Assembly: GCA_964411885.1 (NCBI GenBank)
Contig: CAYPMK010000040.1
Coordinates: 1-12,816 of the forward strand
Origin: JAKLHL01 sp964411885
GTDB taxonomy: Bacteria > Bdellovibrionota > JAFGOL01
Direction: 5' to 3'
DNA: 12,816 nucleotides
Part shown: positions 1 through 6,530 of the stretch, in pieces
How the letters are laid out: every line of letters begins with the position of its first letter
How positions within the stretch are numbered: position 1 is the first letter of the stretch
Made by a program: the position numbers and the translations under genes
Notes under the pieces: generated by a model
Seen by the model: the letters and a program-made list of their open reading frames with translations, nothing else
What the model was told of the DNA's origin: nothing
The model's database searches: none

Positions 1-443
1 GCACTGGCTCCAAAAAAGTCATAGTAAATAAAAAGGGCTCCAAGTCCAAACATCTGTAAGGCTGTTTTTCTTTTACCCTCTGTACTTGCATGCATTATAA
101 CACCGTCGCTAGCGGCCACAGCTCTTAAGGTCACGACTATTATTTCTCTAGATATCAACAGAATGGGTATTATTACATTAATTCTGTCTAAATGTAGTAG
201 CATAAGTAATGAAACAATGACTGTTATCTTGTCAGCAGTAGGGTCTATTATTTTACCAATATTAGTTACAGCATCCCATTTTCTTGCAAGATATCCATCA
301 ACGAGGTCGGCTATACCAGTTATAGCAAGTACTCCAGCGGCGTACCAGCCGTATATTACGTTGTCTTCCCATAATAGATAAATTATAACAGGTATAAGAA
401 GTATTCTTGAGATAGTTATTATATTTGGTATACGTTTTTTCAT
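1..443 (-). CDS. pgsA: CDP-diacylglycerol-glycerol-3-phosphate 3-phosphatidyltransferase, N-terminal 147 residues (partial)
   Basis: This inner-membrane enzyme joins CDP-diacylglycerol to glycerol-3-phosphate, the committed step to phosphatidylglycerol. The visible part begins MKKRIPNIITISRILLIP, the usual PgsA N-terminus with its first membrane helix at about residues 8-25. The CDP-alcohol phosphotransferase signature is complete: D46, D49, G50, A53, R54, then eight residues to G63, then D67 and D71, the metal- and substrate-binding aspartates. Two further hydrophobic stretches follow at about 70-85 and 88-105. The gene runs off the left edge, so perhaps the last fifth is missing. Its ATG overlaps the stop of dacB (ATGA), and the SD GGAGG sits inside the last dacB codons, so translation is probably coupled. 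Family assignment is secure; closely related CDP-alcohol transferases cannot be fully excluded without the C-terminus. Confidence 0.93.
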   Translation of the reverse strand, partial: MKKRIPNIITISRILLIPVIIYLLWEDNVIYGWYAAGVLAITGIADLVDGYLARKWDAVTNIGKIIDPTADKITVIVSLLMLLHLDRINVIIPILLISREIIVVTLRAVAASDGVIMHASTEGKRKTALQMFGLGALFIYYDFFGAS

Positions 444-1888
444 TTATCACCTCCATAAGAGTGAAGTATCTTACAAGCTTTATCTATTACATTCTCTGCT
501 TTTTCTAGTTTATTATTGTAGTTATTAGCGAATATAGAGAATACTAATCGTTCATTGTTGGTAGTATCTATATAACCACTAAGTGATCTTACGTTCCTTA
601 TATAACCTGTTTTTGCGTGAACTTTTCCTTTAAGCTCTGGTGAATTTAGTCTTTTCCTTAAAGTACCATCCATACCAGAAGTGCTTAGAGCGTCAAAGAA
701 GGTTCTGTAATAATAACCTTTGGAAATAGAGTATAAAAGTTTAGACATATATTCTGGAGATATCATGTTGAGCATAGAAAGCCCAGAACCATCAGCAATA
801 AAAAGTACATCTTCTGGTAGCTCATATTGTTTGAGTATAAGGTTAACAGCGAGCCTGCCATTATAAGTACTACCGGTGTTGAAATAAATAAATCCAAGAC
901 TTTTAAGGATGCTTTCACCATATAGGTTAATACTATATTTTAAGAAATCCTTTATTATGTTCTTTAACATTGGAGACTTTCTTTCTGCTAAAAGATATGA
1001 AGAGCTTGTTTTAAGTATATATCCAGAATCCCTTGCATCAACAGGTTTGCCTGTTATTTGTATCCCATGACGTCTTAATTCTTCATATAACAAGTTAGTA
1101 AAATATGATGTTGGATTATCTATAGACATCCATTTACTGATCGGGCCAGACCTTTTGTTTATGATGCCTCTTATGTATATCCTGTTAGTACCTTCTTCTC
1201 TTTTAAATTCTAATGCTGTAGGGCTCATACCTGTAATGGTTTGATTAACTATATTTATATATGAAGTATTTGGTATTTTATCTATTACAGCTTGTTCTCC
1301 GTCGTTGCCGGGGCGTATTATTATTTCTGCACAGTTGCTATTTATTTGAAGTCCGCTTATTTGAGCACTATAACAGTTTGAAAGATCATCCCACGACCAC
1401 ATAAGGCCGGTCTTTTGATCATCAAATATAGAATCAACACCTATTATATCGCCGTTTATCTTTTCCAATTTTAAGGAAAGGAGTTTGTTTTTCCATGCAG
1501 AAAGTTCAGAGGCTTTAAAAGTAGGGTCCCCACTACCTACTATGATAAGATTGCCATTCAAAACCCCATTTTTTATTCTTGAGTCGCTATATAACTTGGT
1601 TTGAAAACGGTATTCAGAGTTAAGTGCTTTTAACGCAGAAGCAGCAATTACTATTTTCATGTTGCTTGCTGGCCTAAACCTTTTGTTCTTATTCATAGAG
1701 AAAAGATTTGTACCATCTTTTACCCTTATAACATCAACACCCCAAAAGATGTCTTTAGCATCATCGCTGTGAAACAATATTTCTAACTCTGTTCTTAGTT
1801 GTTCAGAGTTAAGTTCAGCATTAAGATTATATTTTGGCAGTAAAAGTAAGATGAATATTATTATAACTTTGTTCAAAGTGGTTAGCAT
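440..1888 (-). CDS. dacB: D-alanyl-D-alanine carboxypeptidase/endopeptidase, PBP4 (DacB) type, peptidase family S13
   Basis: A periplasmic class C penicillin-binding protein that trims D-Ala from peptidoglycan stem peptides or cuts cross-links. All three active-site motifs of the family are present: SxxK as S75-N-M-K78, SxN as S319-I-N321 and KTG at 426-428. The DGSGLS segment typical of S13 enzymes is at 366-371. The long insert between the first two motifs and the total of 482 residues fit DacB. Residues 1-24 form a signal peptide (hydrophobic core IIIFILLLL, likely cleavage after NLNA). The start is inside the upstream gene: ATG follows GGAGCC by six bases, and any later start would lose the signal peptide. 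This gives a 62-base overlap. The 3' end overlaps pgsA by four bases. Neighbours suggest an envelope-biogenesis operon. Confidence 0.93.
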   Translation of the reverse strand: MLTTLNKVIIIFILLLLPKYNLNAELNSEQLRTELEILFHSDDAKDIFWGVDVIRVKDGTNLFSMNKNKRFRPASNMKIVIAASALKALNSEYRFQTKLYSDSRIKNGVLNGNLIIVGSGDPTFKASELSAWKNKLLSLKLEKINGDIIGVDSIFDDQKTGLMWSWDDLSNCYSAQISGLQINSNCAEIIIRPGNDGEQAVIDKIPNTSYINIVNQTITGMSPTALEFKREEGTNRIYIRGIINKRSGPISKWMSIDNPTSYFTNLLYEELRRHGIQITGKPVDARDSGYILKTSSSYLLAERKSPMLKNIIKDFLKYSINLYGESILKSLGFIYFNTGSTYNGRLAVNLILKQYELPEDVLFIADGSGLSMLNMISPEYMSKLLYSISKGYYYRTFFDALSTSGMDGTLRKRLNSPELKGKVHAKTGYIRNVRSLSGYIDTTNNERLVFSIFANNYNNKLEKAENVIDKACKILHSYGGDK

Positions 1889-2693
1889 TCATGAGGCTCC
1901 TGTTATCGGTAGAAAGTCCATGCCCGCTTAAATAGGATATGTACGTCATAAGTCCATATCCAAGTGACACAGTTGTTTTCATTCCTTTATTGTCTGTTAT
2001 GGTAGCATAAAAATCTGCATTAAGCCTGTAACCTATACCGCTCTGGGTATTTACTATTTCTGAACTATCTAACAGCTTATTTAACCATAGAAAATCAAAA
2101 GCAAAGTTAAGACCATATCCCTGATTAAAGGCTACTTTTTTTTCAAGACCAAAAGAAAGCCCTTTTGCAGTGCTTTTACTTATGTAGTCTGGGAACGTTA
2201 TAACAGGGAACTTATGTTGATGATAAGATATCTTTAGAGACGTAGAAGAACTACCATCTCTTTTATCTGGCATATATCTTAATCGTATCCCTCCATCTAA
2301 CCACCAAGGTGATATAACGACACTGTTTGGAACTTCAGGTTCTTTTTTTGAACCAAGTGTTACAAGCATTCCTTTTATCCAAGTTACATCTATACCCAAC
2401 CAACTAGTAGCCCAAAAAGTACCTTCTACCGTTGCCGCTGGGAACACATTTAATTTGCCTATGAGTATCGCATCAGCAGTGTTCTGTTTTAACTGCATAG
2501 CGCTTATGCCTGTAGAAAGCTCTATTCTTCTGAATCTATAAGCCTGACGCTGAGAATCTAATTCTTGGTATATAGGATGACTCATTATGAGTTCCATTTC
2601 TTTGTCTTGCTTAGCTTTTTCATCTTGAGCATGAACTTGTTCAGACGATAAAGTTAAAATCATTGCTAGTATTAGAAATAAACTACCCCACAT
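1827..2693 (-). CDS. Predicted exported outer-membrane beta-barrel-like protein, family not recognised
   Basis: I do not recognise this 288-residue protein. Residues 1-22 are a signal peptide (hydrophobic LFLILAMILTL, likely cleavage at VHA|QDE). A short charged, probably helical segment follows (23-50). The rest is rich in alternating polar/hydrophobic stretches with Trp, Tyr and Gly, such as SLGYGLMTYISYL, and it ends in an amphipathic strand IHLTFTAKI. This looks like a small outer-membrane barrel of perhaps 8-12 strands. It is the first gene of a minus-strand run with dacB and pgsA, and its last 62 bases are shared with dacB. The ATG has no SD; an in-frame stop two codons upstream excludes an earlier start. 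A TATAAT lies seven bases before the ATG. The barrel call is inference from residue pattern. Confidence 0.7.
   Translation of the reverse strand: MWGSLFLILAMILTLSSEQVHAQDEKAKQDKEMELIMSHPIYQELDSQRQAYRFRRIELSTGISAMQLKQNTADAILIGKLNVFPAATVEGTFWATSWLGIDVTWIKGMLVTLGSKKEPEVPNSVVISPWWLDGGIRLRYMPDKRDGSSSTSLKISYHQHKFPVITFPDYISKSTAKGLSFGLEKKVAFNQGYGLNFAFDFLWLNKLLDSSEIVNTQSGIGYRLNADFYATITDNKGMKTTVSLGYGLMTYISYLSGHGLSTDNRSLMNANHFEQSYNNIHLTFTAKI
1895..1900 (-). promoter_or_regulatory. Ribosome binding site of dacB inside the upstream gene
   Basis: GGAGCC (reading the minus strand) lies six bases before the ATG at 1888. It is within the coding part of the barrel-like gene and fixes the dacB start 62 bases before that gene ends. 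An ATG at 1892-1890, two bases after the SD, is only an internal Met codon of the upstream gene. Confidence 0.6.
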
Positions 2694-2742
2694 AGTTTAA
2701 ATTATATCTGTGAAAGGATTCAATGCCATTAAAAATGTCTTT

Positions 2743-2763
2743 AATAACTATAATATTGTTATT
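2743..2763. repeat. 21-bp near-perfect palindrome, possible operator
   Basis: AATAAC and GTTATT frame a nine-base centre that is itself nearly symmetric, so the whole 21 bp is palindromic apart from one mismatched pair and the centre base. It overlaps the -10 of the candidate minus-strand promoter. It also lies about 150-160 bases upstream of the sigma-54 start predicted near 2910, a distance at which enhancer-binding activators often bind. The half-site ATAAC/GTTAT recurs at 4374-4388. Confidence 0.35.
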
Positions 2764-2776
2764 GTAAAATTTTCAA
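2747..2776 (-). promoter_or_regulatory. Candidate sigma-70-type promoter for the barrel-dacB-pgsA operon
   Basis: On the minus strand TTGAAA (2776-2771) is followed after 18 bases by TATAGT (2752-2747). Transcription would start near 2740, giving a leader of about 47 bases. A competing possibility is the TATAAT at 2706-2701, seven bases before the ATG, which would give an almost leaderless mRNA but has no recognisable -35. AT-rich DNA yields such matches by chance, so this is tentative. Confidence 0.35.
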
Positions 2777-2883
2777 AACTAGTGTATAAAAACTTTACAG
2801 ATTTTGAGAGCTTCTTTAGTCGTTTATAGTGCTAGCTATTTTTAAGGATATTACCTCGCTGTACTCATCTTCAAGTTAATTAG

Positions 2884-2899
2884 TGGTATGGAAATTGCA
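2884..2899 (+). promoter_or_regulatory. Sigma-54 (RpoN) -24/-12 promoter upstream of lipoprotein gene 1
   Basis: The sequence TGGTATG, four bases, TTGCA fits the sigma-54 consensus TGGCAYR-N4-TTGCW. The invariant GG (2885-2886) and GC (2897-2898) are exactly ten bases apart. The start of transcription would be near 2910, leaving a 29-base leader with GGAGG at 2927-2931. The same element at the same kind of position precedes the third lipoprotein gene, which makes chance less likely. An activator ATPase would be needed; none is encoded in the window. Confidence 0.7.
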
Positions 2900-2938
2900 A
2901 TAAAAAGCTAGATAGGACCATTTTGTGGAGGTTTTTAT

Positions 2939-3631
2939 ATGTACCTGATTAAAAGAACGGCCTTGATTATTGCTGTTTTATCTCTTTCTTTAGTGGGATG
3001 TGGGAACAATACAGAGAACCCAAATACTGACCCACAGGCATCAGAGATAACATCTACGAGCTCTTTGTCATATACAGGTAAGTCTGACGGCGCAGATATA
3101 AGTATTATAATAGCAGACAACTACCTTAATAAAGTTTTAAAAGGTAATCCATACGGGACTGACGCTGCTGTTACACCTTGTGATGCAACTTTTGATAAAG
3201 CAGATGTAAAGATACAGGGGCTTTCTTATTACGGTAACAGTATCGATATTACTTGTGATAAACAACATCCTGATAATGAGTTCACTTTATTACCGATGGG
3301 AAGCGATCCAAATGGTGCTTTTGGATACTACACTCTTTGTGCGAACGGTGCTTATTATTTTATTGAATTTCCAATCACAAGTTTTCCTCCAATATTGATA
3401 GCTCAGAGTGAACATCATGAAATAACCAATCTTCTTTTGAGTGGCAGTAAAGTCTTTAATTGTGATGGTTCTGATGGCAACGAATATGAAGTTACTTTTT
3501 ACAGTACTTACAAACCAAGTAGTCTTGCTATAGAAGCAGATTTTAATACAAGGACCAATGTGTTCACTGGTGTTGTAGGCGTTAATCTTAAGAATGATAA
3601 CGACAACGAAATACAACTTTTCTTTGAATAG
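2939..3631 (+). CDS. Lipoprotein 1 of a three-member paralogous family, function unknown
   Basis: A 230-residue lipoprotein. The type II signal is clear: basic start, hydrophobic core ALIIAVLSLSL, lipobox LVGC with the lipidated Cys at 21, then a Gly/Asn/Thr/Pro-rich linker to about residue 50. The mature part looks beta-rich. It aligns by eye with the next two genes: a Y-x-G-x-x-I-x-x-(I/T)-C stretch near residues 100-108, a second Cys (FNC) near 179, then a Y-x-V-x-FY segment and a final F-T-G-x-x-x-V pattern. Besides the lipid Cys it has four cysteines (TPC, ITC, TLC, FNC), an even number consistent with two disulfides. SD GGAGG sits seven bases before the ATG and a sigma-54-type promoter lies upstream. 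I recognise no known family. Confidence 0.85.
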   Translation: MYLIKRTALIIAVLSLSLVGCGNNTENPNTDPQASEITSTSSLSYTGKSDGADISIIIADNYLNKVLKGNPYGTDAAVTPCDATFDKADVKIQGLSYYGNSIDITCDKQHPDNEFTLLPMGSDPNGAFGYYTLCANGAYYFIEFPITSFPPILIAQSEHHEITNLLLSGSKVFNCDGSDGNEYEVTFYSTYKPSSLAIEADFNTRTNVFTGVVGVNLKNDNDNEIQLFFE

Positions 3632-3656
3632 ATATTGTAATTAAGGGAGACCTAAG

Positions 3657-4322
3657 ATGAAAAATAAATATTGCTTGTTAAGTGTTTTTGTTTTAACGAT
3701 TTTTGCACTAACAGCCTGTGATAACGTTACTACAGATCCTGATCCTGAAGAACCTGTAGTTAATAAACTTATATTCCAATCAGAAGCTGAATCTGGTGGT
3801 ACGGTTAAAGTAGAGCTTAATGATACTTTTATAGAGTCTTTGTTGACAGGTAACAATAGCGGCGTTACTACTCCGTTACTTTTACCAGCTACTCCAGCAT
3901 TGCCAGTACATGAATCATCAATAAAGGTTAATCTTAGCGATATAGACTATTATGGACAGATTATATCAGGCATAGAATGTGTTTCTGATGAAACGATAGG
4001 ACTTATTTGGGAAGGCCCTTTAGGTGAATATTATGAGGGTCCTAATGGATATCTTTATTTAGATGATGTCTTGATAGGCAACCAATATGTTCTACAGGGT
4101 GAGGTAGAAATTATAGATACTGCAATAGTCAATTCTTTTTACTACATGAACTGTACTTCAAGCGATGGTGTTGCATATAAGCTTAGTTTTTATCCTAGTA
4201 ACCATGTCCTTTCACATGGGATAGCTACTAGATTCTCTGTTGAAGAAGGAAGTTTTACGGGAATAATAAGATTACATAAGGTTGGCGAAGGCTATCTTCC
4301 GTACCTTGATCTTTTGTTCTAA
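3657..4322 (+). CDS. Lipoprotein 2 of the paralogous family, function unknown
   Basis: A 221-residue lipoprotein, 25 bases downstream of lipoprotein 1 and probably cotranscribed with it. SD AAGGGAG is about seven bases before the ATG. The signal ends in lipobox LTAC with Cys 21; the residue after it is Asp, which in enterobacteria retains lipoproteins in the inner membrane, a rule that may not hold here. A D/P/E-rich linker follows. Shared family marks are DYYGQIISGIEC, the second cysteine in YYMNC, the Y-x-L-x-FYPS segment and SFTGIIRL near the end. This member keeps only the two conserved cysteines in its mature domain, which suggests that this pair is the core disulfide of the fold. No function can be assigned. 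Confidence 0.85.
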   Translation: MKNKYCLLSVFVLTIFALTACDNVTTDPDPEEPVVNKLIFQSEAESGGTVKVELNDTFIESLLTGNNSGVTTPLLLPATPALPVHESSIKVNLSDIDYYGQIISGIECVSDETIGLIWEGPLGEYYEGPNGYLYLDDVLIGNQYVLQGEVEIIDTAIVNSFYYMNCTSSDGVAYKLSFYPSNHVLSHGIATRFSVEEGSFTGIIRLHKVGEGYLPYLDLLF

Positions 4323-4373
4323 TAAAAGGCAGGTGTATTTATGTTTGACATATTTAGACATTCAAAATCATTG

Positions 4374-4388
4374 ATAACATGTTGTTAT
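4374..4388. repeat. Short inverted repeat upstream of the second sigma-54 promoter
   Basis: ATAACA and TGTTAT flank a three-base centre, 15 bases before the -24 element. The ATAAC/GTTAT arms match those of the 21-bp palindrome at 2743-2763, with narrower spacing. It could be a regulator site, or chance in AT-rich DNA. Confidence 0.25.
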
Positions 4389-4403
4389 TATTCGATTTTA
4401 AAT

Positions 4404-4419
4404 TGGTATAGTTCTTGCA
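4404..4419 (+). promoter_or_regulatory. Sigma-54 (RpoN) -24/-12 promoter upstream of lipoprotein gene 3
   Basis: TGGTATA, four bases, TTGCA, with GG (4405-4406) and GC (4417-4418) ten bases apart, matches the sigma-54 consensus and nearly repeats the site at 2884. Predicted transcription start is near 4430, directly before the SD at 4432. Its position argues that the third lipoprotein starts at 4446 and not at an upstream in-frame ATG (4341). Confidence 0.7.
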
Positions 4420-4431
4420 ATTCTGTAGCAT

Positions 4432-4439
4432 GGAGGGAG
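4432..4439 (+). promoter_or_regulatory. Ribosome binding site fixing the start of lipoprotein 3
   Basis: GGAGGGAG precedes the ATG at 4446. The signal peptide begins directly at that ATG, so the 35 codons upstream that happen to be open are not part of the protein. Confidence 0.8.
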
Positions 4440-4445
4440 AGTATT

Positions 4446-5204
4446 ATGAAAAAGACCTTGATGTTATATTTGGTTATCTTGATGGCAGGCACTTTTTTTG
4501 CGTGTGGTGGATCTGATGAAACAGCTCCAGAACCAAGTGGTCCTACTTGGTCTTTAATAGAGGACGATGGAGTTGGTGTTATATTTACTTCTTATGAAGA
4601 AGGTGGAGCCGTTGCTTCTCAAATAAAATTTTACGATAATGAATTAAGAAAGATACTTAATGATGAAAGTTTTAATGGTGGTTCAGGAATATCAACATTT
4701 GAATTGAGCACTATGTCTGCCAGAATATATCTTTTTGGTCTAGAATATGACGGTGTATCTATAGACACTATAACCTGTGATTATGAAAAAGGTTCTAACA
4801 CACAACTACAACTTTCTTTTGCTTGTTACGATAACGCAGCTAATATGGATGAAATTGTAGAATTAAGAGATCCTTTTGATGCTAACGTAGTTCCATGTGA
4901 CAAGTCTGTTATTGCAGATCCTCTTAACGGCATATATGCTCACACTGCACACTCCGGTATTATGTGGGAAAAATTGATACATATGGCTTATGTGCCAATG
5001 AGAGAAGACAGAACTTTATATTGTACAGGTGGAAATAAGACTTTTTATCTTGATATATTTGATGACACGGGAATAAGAGAAGGCGATTTTACACTTTTCT
5101 TTGACTTTGTTGCTAATACATATAGAGGCAAGATGGTCATAACAGAGGTTCATAAGGACCCAGATACCGACGGTAAGGTTTTAAGATTTAAAGGCCTTCA
5201 ATAA
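4446..5204 (+). CDS. Lipoprotein 3 of the paralogous family, function unknown
   Basis: A 252-residue lipoprotein starting MKKTLMLYLVILMAGTFFAC, with lipidated Cys 20 (lipobox FFAC, then Gly-Gly). An in-frame ATG at 4341 would give 287 residues, but it would bury the signal peptide and lie upstream of the sigma-54 promoter, so 4446 is chosen. It is the most diverged of the three paralogues: it shares the EYDGVSIDTITC stretch, the late cysteine in LYCTGG, a Y-x-D-x-F strand and a closing Y-x-G-x-x-x-I pattern, but has a longer middle section (about residues 120-190) holding two extra cysteines. The four mature cysteines could form two disulfides. It has its own promoter, so it may be made in different amounts from the first two. 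No known family recognised. Confidence 0.85.
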   Translation: MKKTLMLYLVILMAGTFFACGGSDETAPEPSGPTWSLIEDDGVGVIFTSYEEGGAVASQIKFYDNELRKILNDESFNGGSGISTFELSTMSARIYLFGLEYDGVSIDTITCDYEKGSNTQLQLSFACYDNAANMDEIVELRDPFDANVVPCDKSVIADPLNGIYAHTAHSGIMWEKLIHMAYVPMREDRTLYCTGGNKTFYLDIFDDTGIREGDFTLFFDFVANTYRGKMVITEVHKDPDTDGKVLRFKGLQ

Positions 5205-5251
5205 TTAAAAGATATAGCGTTTTTTAAATAATCTAGTAAATAATATCCCTG

Positions 5252-6196
5252 ATGGGACAAAAATTAGCAGTAATAGCTGTTGGCGGAAATTCACTCATTA
5301 AAGATACTAAAAAAATATCTGTTAGTGAGCAGTATGAAGTGTGTTTAGATACCGCTGAAAAAATATATTCTCTTGTGAAAGAGGGATGGAACATAGTTAT
5401 TACTCATGGCAACGGTCCTCAGGTGGGTTTTGTCCTTAGAAGGTGTGAAGTATCAAAACATGAGTTGCCTATGCAAACCCTTGATGCTTGTGTCGCAGAT
5501 ACTCAAGGTGGAATAGGTTATTTACTACAACTTGCTATAAAGAACGTCTTTATAAAAAATGGTATTAATAGATCTGTGATAACTGTGGTTACTCAAGTGG
5601 AAGTAGATCCTACCGATACAGCGTTCAGATCACCAAGTAAACCGATAGGTGTTTTTCTTAAAGAAGCAGATGCACGTTTGCATGAAAAGAAAGATGGATG
5701 GAAAGTAATAGAAGATGCTGGACGAGGTTATAGGAGAGTAGTTGCTTCTCCAACCCCTAAGAAAATTATTGAGATAGATCCCATAAAGAGTTTAATTAAT
5801 ACTGGTACTGTCGTTATTTGTGCGGGAGGTGGCGGTATCCCAGTTGTTAAAGACAAAGATGGTTCATTAAAAGGAATAGAGGCTGTAATAGATAAAGATA
5901 GTGCTTCTTGCCTTATCGCAACAGAACTCAGAGCTGATTGTTTTGTTATTTCTACTGCAGTTGATAAAGTATATTTGAACTATGGAAAAAGAGATCAAAA
6001 GGCTGTTGATATCCTAACAACTAGAGAGGCTATTGAATATATAGACGACGAACAATTTGCAAAAGGTAGTATGTTCCCAAAAGTAAAAGCTATGATAGAT
6101 TTTGTTAATGCTACAGGTTCGTACGGTATAATATGTGATCCTAATAGTATAGTAGACGCTGTCAATAAAAAAGCTGGTACAAGATTTATCTTATGA
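5252..6196 (+). CDS. arcC: Carbamate kinase
   Basis: A cytoplasmic amino-acid-kinase-fold enzyme that interconverts carbamoyl phosphate plus ADP with carbamate plus ATP, in most bacteria the ATP-yielding last step of arginine, citrulline or agmatine breakdown. The 314 residues match the usual length. Characteristic segments occur in order: AVGGNSL (9-15), THGNGPQVG (about 50-58), the DTQGGIGYLLQ stretch (about 83-93), GRGYRRVVASPTPKKI (about 153-168), VICAGGGGIPVV (about 188-199), the VIDKDSAS motif (about 212-219) and the C-terminal KGSMFPKV nucleotide-site segment. No SD precedes the ATG; TAATAT lies six bases upstream, so a leaderless or nearly leaderless transcript is possible, or readthrough from the lipoproteins 47 bases away. 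No arginine deiminase or carbamoyltransferase gene is in the window. Its end overlaps the convergent DUF4870 gene by 11 bases. Confidence 0.95.
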   Translation: MGQKLAVIAVGGNSLIKDTKKISVSEQYEVCLDTAEKIYSLVKEGWNIVITHGNGPQVGFVLRRCEVSKHELPMQTLDACVADTQGGIGYLLQLAIKNVFIKNGINRSVITVVTQVEVDPTDTAFRSPSKPIGVFLKEADARLHEKKDGWKVIEDAGRGYRRVVASPTPKKIIEIDPIKSLINTGTVVICAGGGGIPVVKDKDGSLKGIEAVIDKDSASCLIATELRADCFVISTAVDKVYLNYGKRDQKAVDILTTREAIEYIDDEQFAKGSMFPKVKAMIDFVNATGSYGIICDPNSIVDAVNKKAGTRFIL

Positions 6197-6530
6197 ACCT
6201 ATATATTATGGGGTAAGAAAAATCATTGCCCTTGCTACATTTTACAGCAGCTATTATTGGCATTATAAAGGCAAACAATAGTACTGGTACTACCAAGAGC
6301 ACACCAACCACAAGAACACATAAAAGGACAGTCCCAAGAGCAAATATAAAGATATTGATAAGAAAATTTATCATCTCAAGTCCTTGGCAGTGTGCATAGC
6401 TTGAGCTATCTTTTTTGGTGAACCACACAAACAAAGGCACTAATAAACCTGCAAAGGGTATGACTATACCGAACAGTAAACTTAGATGCATCAGCACAGC
6501 CGTATTTCTGTCTTTTACGGGATAGCTCAG
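6186..6530 (-). CDS. DUF4870 family small integral membrane protein, probable CTG start
   Basis: A polytopic inner-membrane protein of unknown function, matching DUF4870: KDRNTAVLMHLSLLFG at the N-terminus, the first hydrophobic segment GIVIPFAGLLVPLFVWF, KKDSSSYAHCQGLEMINF (the family's conserved polar stretch before the second segment), a long hydrophobic region and a closing KCSKGNDFSYPIIYR. No ATG lies early enough to include the conserved KDRNTAVL segment; the first conventional start, GTG at 6497, would begin in the middle of it and has no SD. In the same frame CTG at 6530 has GGAGAG six bases upstream and overlaps the thioredoxin TGA (CTGA), giving 114 residues. I therefore choose CTG, though GTG at 6497 (103 residues) cannot be excluded. 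It is the last gene of the minus-strand run, and its 3' end overlaps arcC by 11 bases tail to tail. Confidence 0.8.
   Translation of the reverse strand: MSYPVKDRNTAVLMHLSLLFGIVIPFAGLLVPLFVWFTKKDSSSYAHCQGLEMINFLINIFIFALGTVLLCVLVVGVLLVVPVLLFAFIMPIIAAVKCSKGNDFSYPIIYRFIR

Noticed and set aside
163..381. Plus-strand ORF of 72 codons
   Set aside because: It lies antisense inside pgsA, whose full catalytic motif is on the minus strand; its translation has no sensible features.
2838..2860. Hairpin with T-run (ATAG ... CTATTTTT) as a terminator
   Set aside because: The stem is only four base pairs and the spacer lies between divergent genes, where no terminator is expected.
3290..3616. Minus-strand ORF of 108 codons, with others at 2935-3120 and 3641-3856
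   Set aside because: These are antisense to the lipoprotein genes, which have convincing signals and promoters on the plus strand.
4341..4445. N-terminal extension of lipoprotein 3 from the ATG at 4341
   Set aside because: It would place 35 residues before a clear lipoprotein signal peptide, and the sigma-54 element and a strong SD lie between it and the ATG at 4446.
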